A stretch of DNA of 64,000 nt, from contig JAURZI010000151.1 in assembly GCA_030653435.1 (NCBI GenBank), forward strand, positions 1-64,000, read 5' to 3'. Under the pieces are notes generated by a model, which was given only the letters and a program-made list of their open reading frames with translations, made no database searches and had not been told where the DNA came from. The position numbers and the translations under genes were made by a program. Positions 36,663 through 49,715 of the stretch are shown in pieces. The stretch is from Methylovulum sp. (GTDB taxonomy: Bacteria; Pseudomonadota; Gammaproteobacteria; Methylococcales; Methylomonadaceae). The stretch's first letter is position 1, and every line of letters begins with the position of its first letter.

Positions 36663-36797
36663 CCCGATTTATCAAAAATACCCAACATAACTATCCCGAC
36701 CCCATTATCGGAGGCCACCCGCATTTATGGTTGACTAACGCCAGCAACTCCGACAATCTAAACCCATGACCGATGCCACTACTAACGAGGAACAAAA

Positions 36798-37490
36798 ATG
36801 TCCGATAAACTGCAATCACCGACTGTGTTAAATCCCAATTGTTTAACCCCTGTCAATCCCGCTATTGAAACTTACCAACACAACCTATTGCGGCGGACAG
36901 ATCATCCGGTGCTAATTGAGATGGAAGCCCTGGCAGCACAGCATAACTTTCCTATTGTAGGCCGTTTAGTCGGCGTTTTTCTGGAAATACTGGCAAAAAC
37001 CGCGAATGCTGAGCGCATCTTCGAATTCGGCAGCGGATATGGCTATTCTGCGTACTGGTTTGCAAAAGCGCTGGGTGCACAAGGCCAAGTTATATGCACC
37101 GAGGCCGATTTGCTCAATAAAGAAAAAGCCGAATATTATCTGACTGCCGCAAACTTATGGGATAAGGTTGATTTCAGGGCCGGCATGGCGCAAGATATTT
37201 TTGCCGCGACTGAAGGCTTGTTCGATATCTGCTATAACGATGTCGACAAGATCGATTATCCTGATATTTGGCTAATGGCCAAGGACAGGATCAAGCCCGG
37301 CGGCCTTTATATTGCTGACAATGTGCTATGGCGCGGACGGGTGGCTGTTGAGCATTATACTGACGTCTTTCCTGGCTGGACGGAGGCTATCGTCGAACAT
37401 AACCAACTTGTCTTTAATGACCCTGAATTCGATGCCTTTATCAACCCAACCCGCGACGGCGTCATCGTCGCACGTAGAAAATCAGCATAG
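36798..37490 (+). CDS. SAM-dependent O-methyltransferase (catechol-OMT-like)
   Basis: The 230-residue class I methyltransferase has the SAM motif IFEFGSGYGYSAYWFA (about 75-90), the acidic ribose-binding position in VICTEAD, and YNDVDKIDYPDIW in place of the metal-binding D-x-x-K motif of the YrrM/COMT family. GGLYIADNVLWRGRV is another family block. ATG is preceded by AACGAGGAACAAAA. The methyl acceptor is unknown; it is monocistronic and convergent with ligA. Confidence 0.88.
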   Translation: MSDKLQSPTVLNPNCLTPVNPAIETYQHNLLRRTDHPVLIEMEALAAQHNFPIVGRLVGVFLEILAKTANAERIFEFGSGYGYSAYWFAKALGAQGQVICTEADLLNKEKAEYYLTAANLWDKVDFRAGMAQDIFAATEGLFDICYNDVDKIDYPDIWLMAKDRIKPGGLYIADNVLWRGRVAVEHYTDVFPGWTEAIVEHNQLVFNDPEFDAFINPTRDGVIVARRKSA

Positions 37491-37498
37491 TGGTTGCG

Positions 37499-40256
<2,758 letters not shown>

Positions 40257-40257
<1 letters not shown>

Positions 40258-43200
40258 TAGATTTCCGCCAGACTCACTGCTTCTTCAATATCAACTGCGA
40301 CCATCCGGGACACGCCCGGCTCTTTCATCGTCACACCGGCCAACTGTTTTGCAATTTCCATTGTAACCTTATTATGTGAAATATATAAAAACTGCACCGA
40401 TGCCGACATTTCTTCCACCATTTTTGAAAATCGCCCGACATTGGCATCATCCAGCGGGGCATCGACTTCATCTAACAAACAAAAAGGCGCAGGATTCAGC
40501 TCGAAAATTGAAAAGACCAGCGCCACCGCCGTGAGCGCTTTCTCCCCCCCCGATAGCAAATGGATAGAGCTATTCCTTTTTCCGGGCGGCCTAGCAATAA
40601 TAGTGACGCCCGACTCCAGCAAGTCCTGCTCTGTCAATTCCAGATAGGCTTGCCCGCCCCCAAACAGTTTGGGAAATTTTTCCTGCAAGCCGCTGTTTAT
40701 TTTATCGAATGTTTCCTTAAAACGTAACCGGCTTTCTTTATCAATTTTACTGATCGCCTGATCCAGTGTTTGCAATGCGGCAATCAGGTCGGCATGCTGT
40801 TCATCAAGAAACTTCATCCGTTCGGCTTGCGCTTTGTAGTCTTCAATCGCCGTCAGATTGATGGTACCCAAGCGTTCAATTTGCCCGGACAAGTCATCCA
40901 CGGTTTTTTTCCAGCGCGGTTCATCGGCGTGTTCGGGCATGTTGGTCAGCACTTGTTCGGCTTCCGCATCGATCTCTTTAAGCTGTTCATTGACGGTTTG
41001 TTGTCGCACATGGCTTTCCTGCAACTCAAAACGTAATGTATCCAGCGCTTCTTTCTGCTGATCCAGTGCCCGCTGCACCTGCAGAAGCGCTTCCTGGGAC
41101 TGGCTTATCGCCGCTTCGCTGTCATCCTGAAGCCGCCGTTGTTCCTTTAAGGCCTGTTCCAAACGGTTTTTCTCCACACGTTGCTGTTCTAGCCGATGCT
41201 TTTCATCCGCCAGCGGGGCAAGTGTTTGCTGTAACTTATCCTCCAACCCGGCTATACGCTCCAGCTCGGCCTGCTGCTGGCTTTGTAAACGCATAATCTG
41301 TTTGCTGGTGGCTTGTTCCGAAGAACGCAGGTTATCGATCTTCGCCTTGATACTGTAGACCTGTTGCCTGGCTTCATTAACCGTGAGTTCAACTTGCTGA
41401 TGTTCGGATTGCAGCTGCCGATTCAGGTCATCCAGGTGCAGCCTGTGTTGCTCCTGCTCGGCAAGCACTCGTTCGGCCTCAACTAACAAACACCCCGCCT
41501 GCGCTATGGCTGTGCTGTTTTCGGCAAGCTCCTTGCGGATACCGCCAAGCTCAGCATTAATTTGTGTCCAACGCCTTTGCTGCTGTTCTAGCCGCGCTGA
41601 CTGTGCGCTGAATTCTGCAGTTTTCAGCGACAGTTCAGTACCCAGGCTATTGTGCTGCTGCTGCAACGATTCTCGCTGGCTTTCGGCTTCTTTCAGCTTG
41701 TCCTCCGCGTGGTCTACCTGCTCTTCCAAGCCATCAATAGTGGCTTGCAGCCCATCCTGGCGCTGTTTCAACAAACGCAACTCCTTTTCACGCTGCAACA
41801 CACCAGCCTTGCTGTCTTTAGTACGGCTGATTTTCAACCAACCCGGACCAAACCAGGTGCCGTCCGGCGTAATAACCGACGCGTGATCATTGAGCAGGGC
41901 GGCGATCCGTCTCGCTGTGGCGTGGTCGTCAGCACAATAGATACCTGACAACAGCGGAGCCAATGGCCATGCTGCTGTCACCTTATCCAACAAACGGATG
42001 AACTGTGGCGCCTGATTTTCAGGCATAGCACAGGAACGGGTTTCAAATAACACCAGCGATTCGTCGGCTAATGAGTGCAAACTCGCCATGACCGGCTCTA
42101 TATGGTCTACACAAACCGCCTCCAGATAGCTGCCCAGCACTGTTTCCACGGCAGTGTCCCAGCCCGTGTCTACATCCAGGGACTCCGCCAAGCGCTGATT
42201 TTTTTCCAGATTTACCGACGCCAGCCAAGTACCCAGATGCCTGTTATCCTTGCCCATGGCATGTTGCTGCAATAATTCCAGTGACGTGATTTTGCCGTTG
42301 ACCTGCTGCGTATCGGAACGGCTAACGTGCAATTCATCATGATAGTGCTTGACATATTGCCGCTGCTCCAGAATATACTGCTGCAACGCGTCAAACTGGC
42401 TGTACACCGCTGTGCGCTGCTCTTCGAGCATCTCAATGCTGCTGTCCAAGCTGGCAATCTCATGCTGTAACTCCCCCGCCGACAAGTCGTCACGCTCGGC
42501 CTGCAACTTATCGATACGCTGCAGCAACTGGCGGTTTTGGTTTTCCAGTTGCACGGTTTTTACCCGTTGCACTTCGTCCTGTCCGATATATTTTGCGCTA
42601 TCCGTGCGATAAGCGTCCCATTGCCGCTGCCAAGCCTCTTTTTGTTGTTGCAGGTCTTGCTGGCGTAGCAAACAGACTTCCTGTTGCTCCTGTGCAAAAT
42701 CGAGGCTATCTTCCGCTATCAGCAGCTCTTGTTTTAACACATCCAGCGCGGCCATATCGGTGGCCAACTCGTCTTCCAAACGCGCCACTTGCAACCGGGC
42801 CCTAGCCATATCCTGAACGGTTTCTTGATGGCTGGTTTCATTATGCTTGATAGCCTGCTCCAGCGCACTCACTTCTGCGCTCACGGCATAATAATCACCT
42901 TGAGTGCTATTCAGTTGTTGTTGCTGGATTTTATACTGGGCTCGTTGCGCCTCGGTTTGTTTCTCCAGATCACGTACAGCGACGAACAAACGGTTATGCT
43001 CGTCTGCCACACCCTGGAGCTTGGCTTCCAAGGCCTGCACGGCTTGATGGTAGGTCTGCCAGCGCATGGCCAACAACTCCAGCTTGAACTGGCGTTCCTG
43101 TTTTTTTAACGTGGTATATTTTTCCGCTTTTTCGGCCTGTTTTTGCAACGCCTTAAGTTGCCTATCCACCTCTTCCCGCAAATCATCGAGCCGTTCCAGA

Positions 43201-43769
43201 TTTTCGCGTGTATGCTTCATGCGGGTTTCGGTTTCGCTGCGCCGTTCCTTATATTTGGAAATACCCGCCGCTTCTTCGATATGGGCTCTTAGTTCGTCGG
43301 GCTTGGCTTCCACCATTCTGGAAATTGTGCCCTGCTCAATAATGGCATAACTTCTTGAGCCCAGGCCGGTGCCTAAAAACAAGTCGGTAATATCTTTACG
43401 GCGGCACCGCGAGCCATTCAGCAAAAACAGCGACTGCCCGTCACGGCTGACCTGCCGCTTGATGGCAATACTGTCGTATTGGGCGTATTCGCCGCCCAGT
43501 TTGCCTTCCGAATTATTAAACACCAGCTCTACCGAGGCTGTGCTGACTGGCTTGCGTCCCGATGAACCATTAAAGATCACATCGGCCATGCTGCCGCCGC
43601 GCAAATGTTTGGCTGAGCTTTCACCCATCACCCAACGCACCGCATCGATAATATTGGACTTGCCGCAACCATTCGGCCCCACAATGGCCGTCAAATTGCC
43701 GTGAATAGGAATGACTGTGGTATCAACAAAGGATTTAAATCCCGACAACTTGATTTTTTCCAGCTTCAT
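40257..43769 (-). CDS. smc: Chromosome segregation ATPase SMC
   Basis: The 1,170-residue protein has the full SMC layout: N-terminal Walker A GPNGCGKSN (about 32-40), a coiled coil rich in Q and E, a hinge at about 520-650 (LGSYLEAVCVDHIEP), the return coil, ABC signature LLSGGEKALTA and Walker B FCLLDEVDAPLDD. It compacts and segregates DNA, normally with ScpA and ScpB, whose genes are not in this window. It is the first gene of smc-zipA-ligA, a common gammaproteobacterial order. Confidence 0.98.
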
Positions 43770-43874
43770 ATAAAAGTACGACTATTCAACCCGCAACACA
43801 AAAGCCGCCATTATTAACGATATTGGGCGTGATTGCGACTGTGCCGATACGACAGTTGCCGCTTACCCAAGCGA

Positions 43875-44435
43875 TCAAGGCCTACGCGCGCCGATATAGC
43901 GCTTATGCCAATAATCGTTTTTAAGGCTGGACACCAGCACCCTACCGGTGCGCTGGCTAGGCGCATGAATAAAACTGTCATTATTGACATAAATGCCAAC
44001 ATGCGAAAATGGCCGACCATCAATATTAAAAAACAGCAGATCGCCGGAGTGCACGGCATTTTTCGGAATCGGCGACAATGCTAAAGCCATATCCTTTGCC
44101 GTACGCGGTAATGTAATGCCCTGTTTTTTGTAGACATGCCGGACAAAACCGCTGCAATCAAAACCTTCTTCAGGCGTTTCCTTACCATAACGGTAGGGTG
44201 CGCCTTGCAGGCTCAACGCATAACTGACAAGGCGGGGCTGTGCTGCAACAGAGCGGGCAACCGGCTTTATTTCTGGAGTAGAAGCGCAGCTTGCAACCAG
44301 CATGGTGGCCAACACTAGAAACAGGCGCACCCATAACTGCCTTTGCATGCTAAAAAACAAGAGTGACTTCTTCATAACGTGCATGACATAAATTGATAAA
44401 AACCCTGAACCGCCAGCCTTTTGTGCTTTATTCAT
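43875..44435 (-). CDS. NlpC/P60 (C40) cell-wall peptidase lipoprotein
   Basis: The catalytic domain is clear: EGFDCSGFVRHVYKKQG with the nucleophilic Cys, then FSHVGIYVNND with the catalytic His, and FIHAPSQ. It would cut stem peptides of peptidoglycan like Spr/MepS. The N-terminus holds a lipoprotein signal with lipobox LVASC. The longest frame adds 29 residues in front; starts at 44375 or 44348 (MQRQLWVRLFLVLATM) give a more normal signal peptide. It is monocistronic, upstream of the smc operon on the same strand. Confidence 0.88.
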   Translation of the reverse strand: MNKAQKAGGSGFLSIYVMHVMKKSLLFFSMQRQLWVRLFLVLATMLVASCASTPEIKPVARSVAAQPRLVSYALSLQGAPYRYGKETPEEGFDCSGFVRHVYKKQGITLPRTAKDMALALSPIPKNAVHSGDLLFFNIDGRPFSHVGIYVNNDSFIHAPSQRTGRVLVSSLKNDYWHKRYIGARRP

Positions 44436-44569
44436 AACGCGTTATTGTTAGTTTCTGCAATTAACCTACAATGGGTAGATGTTAGGATAGACGCTAGCCC
44501 TTACGCGAATTAGGATCACAGTATAAAGCAGTAATTACTTTTTCAATCTACTCAATCAAGGAAAAAATC

Positions 44570-47500
44570 ATGGCAACTTTTAAATTTACATCAGGTGCAG
44601 ATAACTGGCCGGGAATCAGTGGTGATAATAATAGCGGTAACGATATCGTAGATGCCCTAGGCGGCGACGATATATTGGACGGAGGCAAAGGCAATGACAA
44701 ACTCTTGGGAAACACTGGTAATGACCTAATCGCAGGAGGTGCCGGCAATGATACGCTTAGCGGCGGTGACGGCGATGACGTGCTGGACGGCGGAATCAAC
44801 AGCGGCTTGCTCAGCGGCGATGCCGGTAATGACCTGATTTATGGCGGTACCAGTTTGGATACGCTTAACGGCGGCTCCGGCAATGATTACCTTTATGGCG
44901 GCGCTGACAACGATAAACTCTATGGAGGCGCGGGTTCTGATGCTCTGGACGGTGGTAACGGCAACGATACCTTAAGCGATGGCGACAGCATAACCAGTTA
45001 TGGCACGACCAGCACCGATCACGACGAAATGCTGGGCGGCCTGGGCAATGACCTGTTTTACGGCGGCTACGACATTATGTGGGGTGGCGACGGCAACGAT
45101 ACATTTACTGCCAAAAACCAAGCCACGATATACGGCGGCACAGGCACCGACATCATTACGCTCAGCAACGCGAATGTTAAATTAGGTTCCTGGCTAGATG
45201 GTGGTCTGGGTAACGACAGTATCAAGGCTGGCTCAGGCAATGACACGCTAATTTCCGGTTACGGCAAAGATACCTTGATAGGCAGTGCCGGCAGTGACAG
45301 CTATGTCATCACCTTCGACAATTTTTATGATAGCACCGGCAATCCGGACGCAGGCGCGGACACCATCATTGAAAGCGCCAACGACGTCGGCACTGATACG
45401 ATCTATTTTATCCGCGACTTTGCCGGTGATGGCCGTGACGATGATAAAGATGAAGCCGGTAAGGAACTCGATCCGGCTTCAACAACGATCGATTACACCG
45501 TCACGATGCCCGAGAACATCGAAAATGCAGTGCTGGATGACCAAATTTATGTCAACACCCCGGATGGAATAACTTACTTTGTAGCCTGGCTGACCGGCAA
45601 CAGCAAACCTAACAATATCAAGGGCAGCGGCCTGACCGAAGTGCTGGATGGTGCGGCAGGCAATGACGTGATTAACGCCGGTGATGGCAACGACATCATT
45701 TTTGCAGGCCAAGGCAAGGATGTGATACGCGGTGACGCAGGCAACGACCTAGTGGCATCACGTGTTAACTTTAACCTTGTCACCGATAGCACCAGTATTG
45801 AAAATATAGACCTGCTCGATTACTCAACAGCCATCTCGGCAACAGGTAATAATTTCAATAACACGCTCACCGGCAATAAATTCAACAACAAACTGGGCGG
45901 CGGTGATGGCAACGATATCCTGGATGGCTGGTTTTACGCAACAAGCAAACATTTGACCGTTAGTTATGCATTCTCCACAGACACCTTAAAAACTACCGGC
46001 GTTGATACCTTAACCGGCGGTTCAGGCGATGACCTCTATCGCATAGACTCCACTGAAGACAAGGTTATTGAAGCGGCATCCACCGGCGGTATCGATACCG
46101 TCAACTTCGCAGGTGCTGTCGCCACAACCGTCTATATCCTGCCTGCCGGCGTAGAAAATCTGCTCATGACCAGTAACCTGACAGAAGGCGACGGCAATAA
46201 TCTGAACAACAGAATTACTGGGGGTTCGACAGCCAATATCCTAAATGGCGGCTACGGTGATGATTATCTGGACGGCGGCAGCGGCGTCGATACCTTTCTG
46301 GGCGGTTATGGCGACGACACTTTTGTCATCGATAATCTCAGTGAAATCATCACGGAAAAAGAAGGCCAAGGTGACGACTGGGTACAGTCTGCAAACATCA
46401 CCCTGGATTTGAATACGTCAAACTGGGGCGGCAGCGTCGAAAACGCGCGGCTCACCGGCACAACCAGCTTACTTAGTGTCATAGGCACCGCCGCCAGCAA
46501 TGACCTGATTGGCAACGGTGGTAATAACACTTTAAATGGTGGAGGCGGTATTGATACGCTGGAAGGCGGCTTAGGTGACGATATGTATTATGTGGACACT
46601 ACAACAGATAAGTTAGTGGAGGTTGCCAATTCAACCGACAGCACCACAGGAAAAATCAAAACAGGCTGGGTAGACACCATACAAAGCAGCGTTAATTTTA
46701 CACTGGCGGCTCTGCTGAACTTTGAAAACCTATCGCTTACTGGTGCTACGGCAAAAACCGCAACCGGCAACTCAAACGACAATGCCATTATCGGCAACGA
46801 TTTGGCCAATACCTTGTCAGGGCTGGACGGTAACGACATTTTGGACGGAGCAGGCGGCCTGGATACCTTGATCGGCGGTAAAGGTAACGACATCTACCGT
46901 CTCGCTAACGATGGCGATATTATTACCGAACTCACAGGGGCAACTGAAGGCACTGATACCATTGAAATTCCAGACACTACCTTTTCACTGTCGTTGCCCA
47001 GCCTTAAAAACAATGTAGAAAATTTAACATTGACCGGCACGTTGACTGCGAATGGCACCGGCACCGGCGGCGCCAATGTGATTACGGGCAACTCGGCCAT
47101 CAATACCTTGACCGGACTGGCCGGTAATGACACCTTGAAAGGCGGCGAAGGAGCAGACACGCTGGTAGGCGGTCTAGGCGCAGACACACTGGACTTGACC
47201 GAATCGTTGGCCAGCAAAGATGTGCTCCAGTTTGCATCAGGCGATAGCCCTGCTTCTACAGTAGAGGCTGACAAGGTCATTAAATTTGCGCTATTTTATG
47301 ACACAGTGGATCTGACAAGCACGAAAATCGCCGTTAACGTAGTGTCAGCCAATGGTTCAGACATAAACAGCATTAAAAGCCACAACATTAGTAACGGGAT
47401 AATAAAATTTGATGACACCGATAGCTATGCCGCGCCTCTATCCATCAGTACCACAACGCTGGGCGATGCCATTGCTTATCTGAAAGCCAATATCACTAAC

Positions 47501-47650
47501 GGCTCAACCGTGGCTTTTCAAGTCAGTACGGATATGTGGATATTCCAGGACAACGGCAGCAACGACACCTTGATTGACCTACAGTTGGTGGGAGTGGCTA
47601 CCAGCCTGTCTACTGGCGGCTTTAGCAGTACGGCAATCCATATAGCATGA
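44570..47650 (+). CDS. RTX-repeat calcium-binding secreted protein
   Basis: The 1,026-residue acidic protein consists of many glycine- and aspartate-rich nonapeptides (GGxGNDxLx), in clusters at about 20-135, 165-245, 360-400, 440-455, 600-625, 690-700, 750-800 and 880-900. Between clusters are beta-rich segments of the form VENLTLTGTLTANGTG. No enzymatic domain is apparent. There is no N-terminal signal peptide; type I secretion by a C-terminal signal is expected, but no T1SS genes are near. AAGGAAAAAATC precedes the ATG. It could be an adhesin, S-layer or matrix protein. Confidence 0.9.
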   Translation: MATFKFTSGADNWPGISGDNNSGNDIVDALGGDDILDGGKGNDKLLGNTGNDLIAGGAGNDTLSGGDGDDVLDGGINSGLLSGDAGNDLIYGGTSLDTLNGGSGNDYLYGGADNDKLYGGAGSDALDGGNGNDTLSDGDSITSYGTTSTDHDEMLGGLGNDLFYGGYDIMWGGDGNDTFTAKNQATIYGGTGTDIITLSNANVKLGSWLDGGLGNDSIKAGSGNDTLISGYGKDTLIGSAGSDSYVITFDNFYDSTGNPDAGADTIIESANDVGTDTIYFIRDFAGDGRDDDKDEAGKELDPASTTIDYTVTMPENIENAVLDDQIYVNTPDGITYFVAWLTGNSKPNNIKGSGLTEVLDGAAGNDVINAGDGNDIIFAGQGKDVIRGDAGNDLVASRVNFNLVTDSTSIENIDLLDYSTAISATGNNFNNTLTGNKFNNKLGGGDGNDILDGWFYATSKHLTVSYAFSTDTLKTTGVDTLTGGSGDDLYRIDSTEDKVIEAASTGGIDTVNFAGAVATTVYILPAGVENLLMTSNLTEGDGNNLNNRITGGSTANILNGGYGDDYLDGGSGVDTFLGGYGDDTFVIDNLSEIITEKEGQGDDWVQSANITLDLNTSNWGGSVENARLTGTTSLLSVIGTAASNDLIGNGGNNTLNGGGGIDTLEGGLGDDMYYVDTTTDKLVEVANSTDSTTGKIKTGWVDTIQSSVNFTLAALLNFENLSLTGATAKTATGNSNDNAIIGNDLANTLSGLDGNDILDGAGGLDTLIGGKGNDIYRLANDGDIITELTGATEGTDTIEIPDTTFSLSLPSLKNNVENLTLTGTLTANGTGTGGANVITGNSAINTLTGLAGNDTLKGGEGADTLVGGLGADTLDLTESLASKDVLQFASGDSPASTVEADKVIKFALFYDTVDLTSTKIAVNVVSANGSDINSIKSHNISNGIIKFDDTDSYAAPLSISTTTLGDAIAYLKANITNGSTVAFQVSTDMWIFQDNGSNDTLIDLQLVGVATSLSTGGFSSTAIHIA

Positions 47651-47665
47651 TATAAGCCCGTCAGT

Positions 47666-47704
47666 CTGTGCGTACCATCCATTATCGCGGAAAGGTACGC
47701 ACAG
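47666..47704 (+). terminator. Stem-loop after the RTX gene
   Basis: An 11-base perfect stem CTGTGCGTACC/GGTACGCACAG encloses 17 bases, 16 bases after the RTX stop codon. There is no T-run, so it may be factor-dependent or an mRNA-stabilising structure. Confidence 0.5.
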
Positions 47705-48297
47705 CTTGTAACGTAACTTCTTTGGTTATGACGACAACACAAGCCCACATGTAGGCGTTTTCCCGAGTAAAAACATTTAAAACACATACCCAGCTCCGGC
47801 AGGACTAACCCGAATTACTGGCATGTCTATTACGGTTACCGACTAGGCAAAGACTGGGTACAACGATTGAAAAAAACAGTGGGCAAAACAATGTTGCCCA
47901 CCCTATCTGGCTGAGATAGTAGAAGAACATAACAATTTGTGGCGGGGGGAATTGGTGAATTGTTCCTGCACCTCATTGCCGAGCGTTAACCAATCCGAAA
48001 CGAGAACAGTTACAACCTGTAAACACAGCCCCCACCTGAGATTTACGGCCATTCCGGTTATAAAACCTTCAACACATGCTGATAACTGGGTAACTAAGCG
48101 ACTATCAGCATCTTGACCAAGCCTGAGCAATCCCGACACAAACGACCAAGATAAGTCGCCATATTTGTGCATACATAAAACGCCCAAACATAGACCAGGT
48201 AAAGCATTTCCTATCAAAAAACGTGTTGTAAAAACTTTTACCCGATAAAAATAACTACATTTGGATATATGTTGCCAGCATAACCGAAGAGAATATT
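47705..48297. other. Intergenic, no supported gene
   Basis: A 104-codon minus-strand frame (47903-48217) lacks a ribosome site and recognisable features. The segment 48220-48290 is AT-rich and may hold the promoter of the short ORF at 48298. Confidence 0.4.
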
Positions 48298-48336
48298 ATG
48301 CAAACAGTTCTTTTCAGTGACTACATCCAAGCGTAA
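48298..48336 (+). CDS. Possible 12-codon peptide before a strong terminator
   Basis: ATG 48298 follows GAAGAGAATATT and encodes MQTVLFSDYIQA. It is followed 37 bases later by a bidirectional terminator, so a short transcript is made here, either coding or a small RNA. Confidence 0.25.
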   Translation: MQTVLFSDYIQA

Positions 48337-48372
48337 TACGCTGATTCCCGGAATTTCGCACTTTTAAAACAT

Positions 48373-48410
48373 AAAAACCTCCGATGGTTATCTGCCACCG
48401 GAGGTTTTTT
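48373..48410. terminator. Bidirectional rho-independent terminator
   Basis: AACCTCCG/CGGAGGTT stem with a 15-base loop, flanked by five A on one side and six T on the other. It serves the small membrane-protein gene (minus strand) and any transcript from the left. Confidence 0.85.
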
Positions 48411-48412
48411 AT

Positions 48413-48622
48413 TTATTTTCCTGCTTTTTGGTCTTCTGTAACGTCGTTTCTTGTTTTTCTTTTTTCTAGGTTAGCAAACGTTTCTGCTTGCAATTGTGCA
48501 ACAGCGCCACTTTTTAAGTGTTCTGATTTTTCACCTTTCAGGAACATAACGACAGCAACCATCACGACAATACAACCGCCAACGATGTACCACAATGAAT
48601 TATCTTCTTTTACTTCAGACAT
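48413..48622 (-). CDS. Small single-pass membrane protein
   Basis: The 69-residue protein has one membrane segment (LWYIVGGCIVVMVAVVMFL, about 10-28) and a charged C-terminal tail (FANLEKRKTRNDVTEDQKAGK). AGAGAGGATTTAAAA gives a strong ribosome site before the ATG, and a good terminator follows, so it is a genuine gene despite its size. Family unknown. Confidence 0.6.
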   Translation of the reverse strand: MSEVKEDNSLWYIVGGCIVVMVAVVMFLKGEKSEHLKSGAVAQLQAETFANLEKRKTRNDVTEDQKAGK

Positions 48623-49049
48623 TTTTAAATCCTCTCTAGTTATTGATATTCATATTTGTTATCCCCCTTTCCTCTAAGGGAGCAACCCAAAAATGTAATA
48701 TTGATGAGTTGGTTGTCGGATGCAGCTTGAACAACGGCACAATTTTTATCATGGGACTCGGTGTTAGGTCAAGTTTTTATCATCATTTAATATGTTAGTA
48801 ATAATCATGTAAACTGTTAGTAATAAATGACAGCCTCCATACTAAGCCGTTTTATTTTATTTACAATTATCTTTGGCGTTAGCTTTCATTTAAAACTGAT
48901 TTATAGCGTTAGCTTATGCTTCCGAGTAATACCCGCCCGACAGGTTTTCATTATCTGTACGGAAGCGCGATATTTAGCGTAAGGTATGGAAGAAGCTTCC
49001 TGAAACCAGTTGAGTCAACACTACTTCTCAACCCACGCTAGAAGACATT
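48623..49049. other. AT-rich intergenic, short direct repeats only
   Basis: GTTAGTAATAA occurs twice about 26 bases apart near 48790-48827, and GCGTTAGCTT twice near 48877-48925. No gene, RNA or mobile element was recognised. Confidence 0.4.
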
Positions 49050-49247
49050 TACTCTCATCTGAGTCAAAAAGCGTTGAAGATTTTGCCAGAGATCATTATT
49101 CAACCCTTTCATACCGTAGGGCGCGCTGTGCGCGCCATCGGCGGTTCGGTACCGGAAAAGGCGCGCGCGGCACGCCCTACTTTTTGTATGACGGTAGGCG
49201 TTACCGGTTTTCAAAACTCAGACGTTTTCTGGATCAGATGGATGTAG
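49050..49247 (+). mobile_element. MITE copy 1 (degenerate right end)
   Basis: The left end TTACTCTCATCTGA differs from the family terminus TTACTCCCATCTGA by one base; the right end TCAGATGGATGTAG is more degenerate. The interior carries the family's GTAGGGCGCGC...GCACGCCCTAC dyad around 49118-49180. It ends exactly where the DUF3782-like pseudogene frame begins. Confidence 0.75.
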
Positions 49248-49586
49248 CGACTGTTTCAAGAAACTGACCGGATATTTAAGGAAACCAACAAGAAAATCGG
49301 TGGCCTTGGCAATTGATTGGGTGAGGTTGTACAGGAAAGGGTTAAGCCCGCCTTGGAATGTAAAAGCAGGCTGTCTATCGAAGATGTCAACGATCACTTA
49401 GCGCGCTGGGATAAGTTCAAGCAACTTTTTTCCCACAACCAGGATTTGAATTTGATGGGTGCAGTGACAGGCAGGATTGTGTCAGATGAGGCCGCCCAAC
49501 ATGCCTCTCGACGGTGGCCGTTTGTTTTGGCTCAAAACGGGGATTCGATACTGATCTGCAATGCCCCCAAGCTCCACCCACGTTAG
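49248..49586 (+). pseudogene. DUF3782-like protein remnant with a nonsense codon
   Basis: The frame reads RLFQETDRIFKETNKKIGGLGN, then TGA at 49314, then LGEVVQERVKPAL and on to AVTGRIVSDEAAQHASRRWPFVL and a normal stop at 49586. The coil-then-nuclease-like pattern fits the DUF3782/COG5493 type. TGA probably replaced CGA (Arg). The middle third appears deleted compared with full-length relatives (about 200 residues), and the 5' end is lost at the MITE. Confidence 0.55.
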
Positions 49587-49715
49587 GGTGATCCCGTCGG
49601 TAAGAAAACATGAATAGAGGGATCGTATTCTGGGACTGTAAGATTAAAATCCCCTTCCGTTATTTAAATGTGCGGCCCGGACACTTAACCGTAAGCCGAT
49701 ACATTTTAAATAACG

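Noticed and set aside
44548-47280. Several long minus-strand ORFs across the RTX gene
   Set aside because: They are low-complexity Ser/Pro/Leu-rich shadows of the repeated GGxGND codons on the plus strand.
47903-48217. 104-codon minus-strand ORF after the RTX gene
   Set aside because: No start signal, no recognisable family and no conserved pattern; treated as chance.
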